From: Flavobacteriales bacterium
Lineage (GTDB): Bacteria; Bacteroidota; Bacteroidia; Flavobacteriales; UBA1820
Length of the DNA stretch: 59,630 nt
Direction: 5' to 3'
Assembly: GCA_017620815.1 (NCBI GenBank)
Contig: JAGAUI010000011.1
Location: 1-59,630 of the forward strand
The notes under the pieces were generated by a model. That model did no database searches. It had not been told where the DNA came from and saw only the letters and a program-made list of their open reading frames with translations. The translations under genes and the position numbers were made by a program. Within the stretch, counting starts at the first letter, position 1. Each line of letters starts with the position of its first letter. Of this stretch, positions 26,801-35,253 are shown piece by piece.

Positions 26801-29800
26801 TAGAAGCCGATACAACGCTCACCCTCTCTATATGCACATCTGGATTATCCTGCTTTTCCTCTTTATGCACGAGCTCCCAATCTCCTTTTTCAAGTCCAAA
26901 TTCTGCCAGACGCAAAACCAATTTGTTTTCTACGCCATAGAGCCATACTCTCATAGAGCTAGCACCACTCATGTCCAATCCCCCACCCACACTATATTCA
27001 GCAGAGGAAAGCGGAATCCTCACCTGTATCCAACGCACACTATCACTACTACCATCGGGAAGAGTTATATGACTAGTCACTATGGCAGAAACATGGTTAT
27101 GTCCCACACACAGCAAAGAGTCTGGATTGAGAGATACACGATAAGCCGAATAACTCTCTAGAGATGAAAGTACACCATCGGCATTGTAATCCATTGCATC
27201 TGGACGCCCCGTAGAACGCATAGAAAAATCTCCACTGCCTGTAGCATTGCCTTCGCTGTGGCGATAATTAGTATAACGCATGGGTATAGACACAGTCCCT
27301 TTATCCCAACATTTATCCATGTATGAGACATAGTTATCCCCTGCTGGGTCTTTCCCCACAACACTTTCTATATCATAATAATCTGCAACACCATATTTTA
27401 CACGCTCGGTTTCATCATCTATACCATTGAGTCCTAAATCCTGTCTTTCCATCACATCCCTAGAAGAAGAAAACACTCTTAACGCAGGTGTTTTAAGCGG
27501 AACATAACCCATAGCAGTCTCTTTTTTCTCCATAGGCAGCACCTTAGTATCACTCTCATCAAATTTTTCTTTCAGTGCATACACATCTTCAGATATATGC
27601 CCCACATCTATCACCATATATCCATATTCGCGTGATTTATCTACCTTCTCATCATAAGGATACATTATCCACATACTTATATTCTGAATACCTTCTCCTT
27701 TCATATCTTCCACTGGCAGATTTCTCATTATCCCCGCCCAATTCTCTACCGCACTATTTTTAATTCTCCCATCACCATCTATCACATCATAGCATATATT
27801 ATACTCTCCTCTGCATGAGGGGCGGTAGTAAATATCCAGTGTGGGCATATCTTTTTTCTGTCCATCTACTATGTCTTCGGTAGGATAGATTTCTCTTCTG
27901 TACACCCTTCTAGAACAAGGAGCCGATATAAGAGACTCATCCTCCCTTACAGAGGCTGGAGTACGGCTATCTCTCCCATAGAAAACAGTGTCTATCACAT
28001 ACCAAGTAATAGCTGCTCGGTTTTTGTTAAAAAGTACGGGCGATGAGTCATCGGCATTGAGATATGGCGAACCCATAGGAGTAGATGCCGCCACCCAATC
28101 ATCGGCAGCAGAAAGAGAGAACATCTTATTCTCATCGTCAAAATCATCTATACACATACTATTTTCCCGTTTCATAGACCCTCCATAGAGCCATTTGTCT
28201 TTTTCATACACCCCATGGATTCCCAGTTTTACATATGAGGGCATTGTAGCCTTCTCTCCTATGATAGACCTAGATACTCCATCTAGAAAATCAGATTTAT
28301 CACCAAATACATAACCCATAGCTATCTGTGATTTTTTTATGGACAATGAAGAGATAATCCCCTCATTATCACCCATAGAGCTATATGAAGATAGCATTGA
28401 GATATATGCCTTCATAGCATTGCGGGGTCTGTATGATAGTTCTCCTCCTAGAAGCGTAGTATTATACCCATCATAAGGTTTTAAGAAAGAATAATTACTA
28501 TAAGATAAATAATTATCGGGCGTACCATGGTTTATAGATTGTTCTGTCTTTATGACATAACGGTCTTTATCACTCATCTTTCTAGCTATAGAAGGATTAT
28601 GGTAGTATAGTTCCTTAAAGTCGTATTTGGATATTTCATCTTCCTCCACATTAAACGGCATAAGACGAGGCAATACCATCACCCCCACATCGCCATAATA
28701 AGTGAGTCCCTCCACCATATCTATATATCCATCTCCTCCCTCCAATCCCTCTCCCATCTCATCACATCTATCCAATCCCAACAAATACGACAGATATTCC
28801 CCATTTGCACTTTCTGTATCATAGGCTTTGTCTGTAATGATAGCTCTTTTTACATCATCATATAACAATCTCACCTTATCCCCACCTACTTTATACACGT
28901 TTTTCATCATCAGTTGCCACTGGGAGACTTCTGGTGTAAGATGCAATGGACATATCATTTTAAGACGAATGGGACGGGAGGCATCTGCACGCGAGTCATA
29001 TAATTCGCCTTCGGTGTATGAGCCTCCATCCATAGTATAAGAATATGAGACAGCCATCACATCTCCATCTTTAAGCGGAGCATGCAAAATAACATATCCC
29101 AAATCCTCCTGTAGGGTATATTCTGTAGATGAGAGCAGCCTCATGCCATCTATCAGTATGATATTATTTTCATCTTCTTCATCATACAGGTATGCACTTT
29201 GTGAATCTTGATTGCTGCCGCCACTTACCCATACATCTACACGCGTGATATGCACATCGGTTTTTACTATGGGGAAACTGGACATTAGCTCATCATAGCG
29301 GTCTGCATATCTAGAAGAGAGAAAAAAAGCCTGTTTGTATAGGTAGGAAGAACTTTTGATGGTCAATGATTGAGAGATATCATCATATGAATATGTATTG
29401 CTATCATCCAATGCCATATCCTTTACTCTCATAGCATATAAATCCAACCAAAAACGTCCCATACGCATGGACGCACTCGCTCCTATGCCTTCGCCTCTTA
29501 CATCTTGAAACGGAGAAGTAAAATTAACTCCTACCCCGCCCATAGTAAGGCTTTGGAGGAATTCATAAGGTTCGCCCGTGTATGAGATAGAAAAGCTATC
29601 CCCTGCCATAGCAGAATTTTCTCCCATAGCAGCCTTAAAAGTCACACGAGAGCCCGCCGTTCCCCTTATCATAAAGTTTACATCTTGGGAGGATTCTACA
29701 CCTATGTGCGTACGCGAACGTATCCCTAAGTGTGGATTATCTGTACGCTCATAAGAGAGTCCCAATGATGCTCCCACATCTATAGAAGGATAAATCTCTA

Positions 29801-30104
29801 TCACACTCCCTCCCATCATACGGGACAGAAAGCCTCCATCTAGCTTTATCCCCCATCTAGATAGTGGCTGTGAAGTATCCTCTCTAGTGCGATTAAAAGA
29901 AAACGTATCAATAGCTGTAAGGTAGTTATCCCGCCATAGGTGGCGAGCAAACGTCCTCGCCAGAGGCGAGGACGTTTGCTCGCTGTAGGCATCATATAGA
30001 GGCACATAGTCTATCTTTCCGGGAGCATTTTGTGCTTCCGATAGATTATAAAACACTGTAAATGATGCTAAGTACAGGATACTTCTTTTAAAGTATCTCG
30101 ACAA
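23895..30104 (-). CDS. sprA: SprA/Sov, outer-membrane translocon of the type IX secretion system
   Basis: Forms the giant (36-strand in Flavobacterium) beta-barrel through which T9SS cargo crosses the outer membrane. The 2069 residues begin with a signal peptide (MSRYFKRSILYLASF...SEAQ). Family-type features include GASLGLSYERTDNP, GEGIGASASMRMGRFWLDLYA, the long alternating hydrophobic strands and a barrel-like C-terminus (VAFQVKYDIGR). The protein is shorter than the roughly 2400-2500 residues of Sov and F. johnsoniae SprA. The start is TTG at 30104, three bases after ruvA, so translation is probably coupled. A perfect 19-bp inverted repeat lies at codons 41-54. Confidence 0.92.
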   Translation of the reverse strand: MSRYFKRSILYLASFTVFYNLSEAQNAPGKIDYVPLYDAYSEQTSSPLARTFARHLWRDNYLTAIDTFSFNRTREDTSQPLSRWGIKLDGGFLSRMMGGSVIEIYPSIDVGASLGLSYERTDNPHLGIRSRTHIGVESSQDVNFMIRGTAGSRVTFKAAMGENSAMAGDSFSISYTGEPYEFLQSLTMGGVGVNFTSPFQDVRGEGIGASASMRMGRFWLDLYAMRVKDMALDDSNTYSYDDISQSLTIKSSSYLYKQAFFLSSRYADRYDELMSSFPIVKTDVHITRVDVWVSGGSNQDSQSAYLYDEEDENNIILIDGMRLLSSTEYTLQEDLGYVILHAPLKDGDVMAVSYSYTMDGGSYTEGELYDSRADASRPIRLKMICPLHLTPEVSQWQLMMKNVYKVGGDKVRLLYDDVKRAIITDKAYDTESANGEYLSYLLGLDRCDEMGEGLEGGDGYIDMVEGLTYYGDVGVMVLPRLMPFNVEEDEISKYDFKELYYHNPSIARKMSDKDRYVIKTEQSINHGTPDNYLSYSNYSFLKPYDGYNTTLLGGELSYRPRNAMKAYISMLSSYSSMGDNEGIISSLSIKKSQIAMGYVFGDKSDFLDGVSRSIIGEKATMPSYVKLGIHGVYEKDKWLYGGSMKRENSMCIDDFDDENKMFSLSAADDWVAASTPMGSPYLNADDSSPVLFNKNRAAITWYVIDTVFYGRDSRTPASVREDESLISAPCSRRVYRREIYPTEDIVDGQKKDMPTLDIYYRPSCRGEYNICYDVIDGDGRIKNSAVENWAGIMRNLPVEDMKGEGIQNISMWIMYPYDEKVDKSREYGYMVIDVGHISEDVYALKEKFDESDTKVLPMEKKETAMGYVPLKTPALRVFSSSRDVMERQDLGLNGIDDETERVKYGVADYYDIESVVGKDPAGDNYVSYMDKCWDKGTVSIPMRYTNYRHSEGNATGSGDFSMRSTGRPDAMDYNADGVLSSLESYSAYRVSLNPDSLLCVGHNHVSAIVTSHITLPDGSSDSVRWIQVRIPLSSAEYSVGGGLDMSGASSMRVWLYGVENKLVLRLAEFGLEKGDWELVHKEEKQDNPDVHIERVSVVSASMRKPIPYVMPDGVERERYKVGMTSYSKDEGSMSVVVRDLKGGKKAMVYKRGVWNMLLGEDIRAFIHSESLSRVGGGGDVNTVLLLGSDIDKNYYLVKKKCVFTPWGAKSPSDIWPDENKIHITLSLLPKTKYARDKAVRDGTHTSCDVPYAINYGEYVVEVCGNPSISAVRVVGLGVENASDITTDVCMWFNELRMGRAESMSSYALNAMMSFNLSSLLEVEGEVDYMSSGMNEGLYSMSSWTVDARMQLGKLLPDVARLNIPIEFIATQNIKIHKYLYADYLASKDSAFYPDRDSYMCLNIKDVSRERKIGKKPRLWDVENVSWSFMWDKNEKTDYFKQMNTRENTSLNVDYTYAGESRYMKIKNKWLKYIAPGYLPARLSFGWEARSMSYEYMDRLLSDVGQAPITGMRENHSSYHIALDINPIKMIEMSYSCLGESADYKHMGYEGEERGFFSALIGWNTPKLYSHRLGVKWNIPFHESRYSDWLSMRVGYNASFLWRVGNNSTTSEMASHIVQNERLWKVDMKADVSRFLSVWVDKDEKWGVRDILSDFSFSYNRRSSTILPGYTDVSGFAAIRVLNTLGMGFLMGNQVDVLHRAFVEGRLSSSAFSSTNAYATADEKNYSYVINMRPAPYLTLSLKGDKTMKFSRSERFDVERGVNSGDYLLNRWDVRTRGMFSMSTWAFASAFDKVSPSSSATVSRMKTIMPIMAERLTEKYRLEYPHIPQSAPSLPLSHTEVLAYSFLGAYLGGGVDAPLDVLRSFPLPEISLSYEGLGHIPCFKRVFTTARLYSRYVSRYSVGDYMVNDNLDTVSVGYPSQYVLSTIRMSESFSPLLGVEFNLRCGLDVNVEYDRDRMVSLSTASGIVSETIGRNVDIKLICRLWKKWKLSASAALRKNYVSLYNVIDDSSQTSSGERYLSMRLGVDYDLGQNLKIGLNATAVMQSYMLVHIPSRFRSTVAFQVKYDIGR
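29943..29983 (-). repeat. Perfect 19-bp inverted repeat inside the sprA reading frame
   Basis: Arms 29943-29961 and 29965-29983 are exact reverse complements with a 3-base loop. The sequence is GC-rich (GCGAGCAAACGTCC on the left arm) compared with its surroundings. It encodes SEQTSSPLARTFARH in SprA and in mRNA would form a very stable hairpin about 120 nt after the start codon. Confidence 0.95.
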
Positions 30105-30107
30105 ATG

Positions 30108-30704
30108 TTACATAGCTTTTAGGGTCATTTTGATGAGGTTTTCTACCGTTGTGGCAGGGAACTTCTGGAGGATTTCATCCACATAACGTTCACAGTTTTT
30201 GCGTACAAATCCCAATATCTCCAGTGCGTCAAGAGCCTCGGTGCGTAATGCGGCAGTAGCTTCATATGGATTAAGTCCCGGCAATTCTGCATCACCCATC
30301 CCGAAATCCAGTTTTCCTTTAAGGTCTAGAATGATACGTTGTGCTGTTTTCAATCCTATGCCTTTGACATTTTTAAAGGAAGACACATCGCCTCCGCTTA
30401 CTGCTCTTATCACGTCTTGTGGGTCCATAGACGAGAGTATGGTGCGTGCAGTACCTGCACCTACACCCGAAACAGCTATCAATTTACGGAAAATTTCTCT
30501 CTCCTCTCGTGTAAAAAAACCGAAAAGTTGGTGGGCATCTTCACGAATGACCGTATGTATATAAAGTTTAATAGATTCTGTGTCTTTAATCTTGGATGAT
30601 GTGCATAGCGATACGTTTATCATGTATGCCACTCCGCTAGCACTTTCTACCACCACATCGGTAGGATTTTTTTCTACCAATCGTCCTTTTATGTACTCTA
30701 TCAT
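30108..30704 (-). CDS. ruvA: Holliday junction branch migration protein RuvA
   Basis: Tetrameric junction-binding partner of RuvB. At 198 residues it is standard length. The N-terminal OB fold starts MIEYIKGRLVEKNPTDVVVE. Two helix-hairpin-helix motifs follow in IAVSGVGAGTARTIL and FKNVKGIGLKTAQRIILDLKGKL (about 70-135), and a short C-terminal domain III (about 150-198) contacts RuvB. It is the first gene of the ruvA-sprA unit. The adjacency of ruvA and sprA recurs in Bacteroidota. Confidence 0.96.
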   Translation of the reverse strand: MIEYIKGRLVEKNPTDVVVESASGVAYMINVSLCTSSKIKDTESIKLYIHTVIREDAHQLFGFFTREEREIFRKLIAVSGVGAGTARTILSSMDPQDVIRAVSGGDVSSFKNVKGIGLKTAQRIILDLKGKLDFGMGDAELPGLNPYEATAALRTEALDALEILGFVRKNCERYVDEILQKFPATTVENLIKMTLKAM

Positions 30705-30729
30705 ATCCTTCTACGCTATAATTTTGTCC

Positions 30730-30737
30730 CAAAGGTA
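30730..30737 (-). promoter_or_regulatory. -7 promoter element (TACCTTTG) for ruvA-sprA
   Basis: The minus strand reads TACCTTTG, 26 bp before the ruvA ATG. No internal box is visible in front of sprA. Confidence 0.7.
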
Positions 30738-30877
30738 ATAAAATTTCTCATAGACTGTAACACAAATGCTTCCACAATTATTTATTTGCCATAGTACATA
30801 TCATAAAACTATCTTAAAGTTCCGCTAGAGGACAACAAAAAGATTTTTTAAGACAAAACGACATCACTGCAAATCAT

Positions 30878-30885
30878 TACCTTTG
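30878..30885 (+). promoter_or_regulatory. -7 promoter element (TACCTTTG) for the RND efflux operon
   Basis: An exact TACCTTTG box ends 47 bp before the ATG at 30933. No TetR-type operator palindrome or regulator gene is visible next to it. Confidence 0.7.
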
Positions 30886-30932
30886 CAACTCACATAACTC
30901 TAATGAAAAAACATTAATAATCATATCAAAAG

Positions 30933-32063
30933 ATGAACAAATCACTTGTAAAAACCTTAATTATTACGGTAGGAGTTGCCATGGTAACTGCCTGCTCTTC
31001 TGGCCAAGGTAATGCTGGTATGGCTCCTGCGGCTCAACAACTAGCCACTATAACTCTGAAAGCTGGAGATGCCAGCGTTTACAACCAATTTCCTGCCACA
31101 CTTAAAGGTGAAAAAGACGCCGAAATCCGTCCAAAAGTAGGAGGATACATAGAGGAAATACGTGCAGATGAAGGTAGCGTGGTTAAAAAAGGACAAGTTC
31201 TTTTCACAATAGACCGCGTTGCATATCAGCAGGCTGTTTCTGCCGCCAAAGCAGCTGTTCTAGCAGCACAGGCTAGCTATGGTTCTGCTCAACTCGTAGC
31301 CAAAAACAAGAAAGAAATGTATGAACGTGGCATCATAAGCCAGTCTGAATACCAGACAGCTCTTTATGCAGAACAAGCACAGAAAGCATCACTAGAAAGT
31401 GCCAAAGCTCAACTTACCAAGGCTCAGAATGACTTGAGTTTCACTATGGTAGCTGCACCATTTGACGGTGTGGTAGGTACATATAACTACCGTGTAGGCT
31501 CACTTGTTTCTGGACAGGGAGCTCTTCCTATCACCACTCTTGCCGATGTTTCAAAAATGTATGCATACTTCAGCATCGCAGCATCAGAACTTAAAGATTT
31601 GGTAAATACCGATAGCGTTTTCACCAAAACTTCAGACATCATTGCTCACCTTCCAGAAGTAGAACTAGTAATGGGTGATGGTAGCACATTTGCTACAAAA
31701 GGTAAAGTAGAGACTATGAGTGCCATAGTTAACCCTTCTACAGGAGCTATCTCTCTACGTGCTATATTTGACAACCCAGACCAGAGCCTACGCAGTGGTA
31801 CATTTGTAAATGTACGCATACCTTCTGTTCTTAAAAACGTCCTAACTATTCCACAGAGTGCTACCTATGAACAGCAGGGCAAGAAATTTGCTTATGTAGT
31901 TCAGGGAGACAACACTGTAAAAGCAGTAGCTGTAAAATACATTGAAGATAATGCTGGTGCTGTTTACTACATCACAGGTGGTCTTAAAGCTGGCGACAAA
32001 GTAGTAGTAGAAGGAATCTCTCGCCTACGCGATGGTATGACCATAGTTCCAGTAGAAAAATAA
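30933..32063 (+). CDS. RND efflux periplasmic adaptor (AcrA/MexA type)
   Basis: Membrane fusion protein that links the inner-membrane RND pump to the outer-membrane channel. The 376-residue lipoprotein has its acylated cysteine at 21 (VTAC). A barrel-sandwich/lipoyl domain is split by a helical hairpin: RPKVGGYIEEIRADEGSVVKKGQVLFTID (about 67-95), a coiled coil (about 100-170) and PFDGVVGTYNYRVGSLV. A beta-barrel and membrane-proximal domain follow (about 200-376). It is first in a three-gene operon, 36 bp before the pump. Confidence 0.93.
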   Translation: MNKSLVKTLIITVGVAMVTACSSGQGNAGMAPAAQQLATITLKAGDASVYNQFPATLKGEKDAEIRPKVGGYIEEIRADEGSVVKKGQVLFTIDRVAYQQAVSAAKAAVLAAQASYGSAQLVAKNKKEMYERGIISQSEYQTALYAEQAQKASLESAKAQLTKAQNDLSFTMVAAPFDGVVGTYNYRVGSLVSGQGALPITTLADVSKMYAYFSIAASELKDLVNTDSVFTKTSDIIAHLPEVELVMGDGSTFATKGKVETMSAIVNPSTGAISLRAIFDNPDQSLRSGTFVNVRIPSVLKNVLTIPQSATYEQQGKKFAYVVQGDNTVKAVAVKYIEDNAGAVYYITGGLKAGDKVVVEGISRLRDGMTIVPVEK

Positions 32064-32099
32064 TACTATCTCATATAGAGTAAAACTTAACACAAGAAT

Positions 32100-35000
32100 A
32101 TGAATTTAAAAACCTTTATAACCAGACCCGTTCTATCTACCGTTATATCCATTATATTGGTTATACTGGGTCTTTTGGGTCTTAAAGCACTGCCTGTGTT
32201 GCAGTACCCAGACGTTGCACCTCCTACTGTGATGGTAATGACCACATATCAGGGTGCCAACGCCGAGACTGTACTTAATTCTGTGGTAACACCACTGGAA
32301 GAACAGATAAACGGTGTAGAAGGTATGACATATATGACTTCTACATCTTCAAACGACGGTTCTGCTACCATATATGTTTACTTCAAACTAGGTACAGACC
32401 CAGACATGGCTGCCGTTAACGTACAGAACCGTGTAGCCCTAGCCTCCAACCTTCTTCCTGCCGAAGTTACCAAAGTGGGTGTAACCACTCTTAAACGTAA
32501 CACCTCTATGCTTATGGTGTTCACGCTTTATAGTGAGAATCCAGACTTTGACGAAGCTTTTGTACAGAACTACGCCAAAATCAATATCGTACCTGCCATT
32601 AAACGTGTACAGGGTGTGGGTGATGCCATGGCTTGGGGTTCCAAAGACTACTCCATGCGTATATGGCTTAAACCAGATATCATGACTCGTTATAACATCA
32701 CCCCTACCGATGTAGTAGGTATTATAGGCGAACAGAACATCGAGGCGGCTCCCGGTAAACTGGGCGAGAACGTAAACGCTACGTTCCAGTATCCTCTTAA
32801 ATGGAGAGGTCGTCTTAAAGATGCCGAAGAATTTGGGGACATAGTTATAAAAGCCGATGCCAACGGTAACATCCTACGTCTTAAAGATATAGCCCGCATA
32901 GAGCTGGGAGGTCTAGATTATAGTATGACTTCTTCTTCACAGGGTTATCCTGCTGTAGCCTGTGCCGTGTTCCAGACCCCCGGTTCCAACGCCACCGAAA
33001 TCGTAGCCGAGATTAAAAAAGTGCTTGAAGAAGCAGAAAAAGACTTCCCTGCTGGTATAAAATATGCTACCGTAATGGATACCACCGACTTCCTATATGC
33101 CTCTATCGACAAAGTGATAGAGACCATCATAGAAGCATTTATACTGGTGTTCATCGTGGTATATGTCTTCCTTCAGGACTTCCGTTCTACTCTTATCCCA
33201 GCCATAGCGGTTGTGGTATCACTGGTAGGTACGTTCTTCTTCTTGAATCTAGCGGGATTCTCTCTTAACCTGCTTACACTGTTTGCATTGGTGCTAGCCA
33301 TTGCCATTGTGGTGGACGACGCCATTGTGGTCGTCGAGGCCGTCCATGCCAAACTGGACCAAGGTTATAAATCTCCTACCAAGGCCTCTATAGACGCTAT
33401 GAGCGAGATAGCAGGAGCTATCGTTTCTATCACGCTGGTGATGTCGGCGGTGTTTATCCCCGTAACATTTGTAGGAGGAACTACTGGTGTGTTCTACACC
33501 CAGTTTGGTCTTACATTGGCTATCTCTATTCTTATTTCGGCCGTTAACGCTCTTACACTTTCTCCTGCATTATGTGCTTTGTTCCTTTCTGCCAAAGAAG
33601 GACACGGAAAGGGCAATTCGTTTGCTTCTCGTTTCCACAAAGCGTTCAATACTGCATTTGAAACATCTACCAAAAAATACCAGAAAGGAGTATCCCGCCT
33701 TATCAAGCACAAATGGCTTACAGCTGGTGCAGCGGCTATATTCATAGCCATACTATTCTACTTGATGAAAGTTACACCTACTGGATTTGTACCTAACGAA
33801 GACAACGGATTCCTTATGGTGGACATAGCTATGGCTCCTGGTACTACAATGGAAAGAACCAACGAAGTGCTAGAAGAAATGGACTCTATATTCCGCCTAG
33901 ACCCTGCGGTAGAAGTAACTACCAAAATCACAGGTATGGGTCTTATATCTGGTAATGGTACAGCTTATGGCACATTCTTTTTACGTCTTAAACACTGGGA
34001 TGAACGTACAGAAAAAGGCATGGACCTCAACTCTACCATAGGTCGTCTTACTATGATGACATCCCACATTAAAAACGCACAGATAACCATCATACCACCT
34101 CCATCGGTGGCAGGTTTTGGTGTATCGGGTGGTTTTGAACTTTCACTACAGGACCGTACAGGTGGCGATTTGGGACGTTTCTTCCAGATATATCAGCAGT
34201 TTGCAGGTGCTCTTATGGCTCGTCCAGAGATACGTTATGCCATGTCATCATTTAACCCATCATTCCCTCAGTATGAACTAGAGATAGACATAAACAAAGC
34301 CAAGATGGCTGGCACATCTCCTAGTGCATTGCTTACTACTCTACAAGGTTACTATGGTGGTATGTATGCATCAAACTACAACCAGTTTGGTAAACTTTAC
34401 CGTGTGATGGTACAGAGTGATTTCCCTTATCGTGCCAACCCAGAATCACTCAATAGCATATATGTACGCCTTAACAGCGGCGAGATGGCTCCTATATCAA
34501 ACTTTGTATCACTCAAACGCGTATATGGCCCAGAAAACATCAACCGTTTCAACCTCTTTACTTCTATAAGCATAAGTGGTGCGCTTAACCCAGGTTATTC
34601 TACTGGTGACGCCATAGCAGTTATACAGGAAGTAGCAGACCAGATTCTTCCTACTGGTTACAGCTATGAGTTTTCGGGTCTTACTCGTGAGCAGCAGAGT
34701 GCATCCAACCAGTTGGGTGGTATCCTAGGACTATGTCTTCTATTTGTGTACTTTATCCTTTGTGCACAGTATGAGAGCTATATCCTTCCTATCGCCGTTA
34801 TCCTTTCTATACCACTAGGTCTATCGGGTTCGTTCATATTTGCCAATATCATGGGTGTGGACAACGACATTTACCTACAGATAGCCGTGATAATGCTTAT
34901 AGGTCTGCTAGCCAAAAACGCGATACTTATAGTTCAGTTTGCTCTTGCTCGCCGTCAAGCGGGAGAAAGTATAGTTCAGGCCGCCATAGATGGTGCTACT

Positions 35001-35234
35001 GCACGTTTGCGTCCTATCTTGATGACTTCTCTGGCTATGGTCATAGGTCTTCTTCCACTTATGTTTGCCACAGGTGTGGGTGCCAATGGTAACTCTACCA
35101 TAGGTACTGGTGCCGTAGGTGGTATGCTAGTGGGTACCATATTGCAGATATTCATTGTACCTGCTCTATTTGTGATATTCCAGTCACTTCAAGAAAGATT
35201 CAAAAAACACGACACAGAAGCAGAACAGCTATAA
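32100..35234 (+). CDS. RND multidrug efflux pump, inner-membrane subunit (AcrB/MexB type, HAE1)
   Basis: Proton-driven trimeric exporter of the HAE1 family. At 1044 residues with 12 predicted transmembrane helices it is full length. The start has FITRPVLSTVISIILVILGLLGL. The proton-relay Asp pair is in AIVVDDAIVVVE (about 404-415) of TM4, and PxxPP-like and GFVPNEDNGF motifs lie in the porter domain. The C-terminal half repeats the fold with AILIVQFA and RLRPILMTSLAMVIGLLPL. The drugs exported cannot be deduced; bile salts, dyes and antibiotics are typical for the family. Confidence 0.95.
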   Translation: MNLKTFITRPVLSTVISIILVILGLLGLKALPVLQYPDVAPPTVMVMTTYQGANAETVLNSVVTPLEEQINGVEGMTYMTSTSSNDGSATIYVYFKLGTDPDMAAVNVQNRVALASNLLPAEVTKVGVTTLKRNTSMLMVFTLYSENPDFDEAFVQNYAKINIVPAIKRVQGVGDAMAWGSKDYSMRIWLKPDIMTRYNITPTDVVGIIGEQNIEAAPGKLGENVNATFQYPLKWRGRLKDAEEFGDIVIKADANGNILRLKDIARIELGGLDYSMTSSSQGYPAVACAVFQTPGSNATEIVAEIKKVLEEAEKDFPAGIKYATVMDTTDFLYASIDKVIETIIEAFILVFIVVYVFLQDFRSTLIPAIAVVVSLVGTFFFLNLAGFSLNLLTLFALVLAIAIVVDDAIVVVEAVHAKLDQGYKSPTKASIDAMSEIAGAIVSITLVMSAVFIPVTFVGGTTGVFYTQFGLTLAISILISAVNALTLSPALCALFLSAKEGHGKGNSFASRFHKAFNTAFETSTKKYQKGVSRLIKHKWLTAGAAAIFIAILFYLMKVTPTGFVPNEDNGFLMVDIAMAPGTTMERTNEVLEEMDSIFRLDPAVEVTTKITGMGLISGNGTAYGTFFLRLKHWDERTEKGMDLNSTIGRLTMMTSHIKNAQITIIPPPSVAGFGVSGGFELSLQDRTGGDLGRFFQIYQQFAGALMARPEIRYAMSSFNPSFPQYELEIDINKAKMAGTSPSALLTTLQGYYGGMYASNYNQFGKLYRVMVQSDFPYRANPESLNSIYVRLNSGEMAPISNFVSLKRVYGPENINRFNLFTSISISGALNPGYSTGDAIAVIQEVADQILPTGYSYEFSGLTREQQSASNQLGGILGLCLLFVYFILCAQYESYILPIAVILSIPLGLSGSFIFANIMGVDNDIYLQIAVIMLIGLLAKNAILIVQFALARRQAGESIVQAAIDGATARLRPILMTSLAMVIGLLPLMFATGVGANGNSTIGTGAVGGMLVGTILQIFIVPALFVIFQSLQERFKKHDTEAEQL

Positions 35235-35253
35235 TTTTATACCGTAAAAACAG

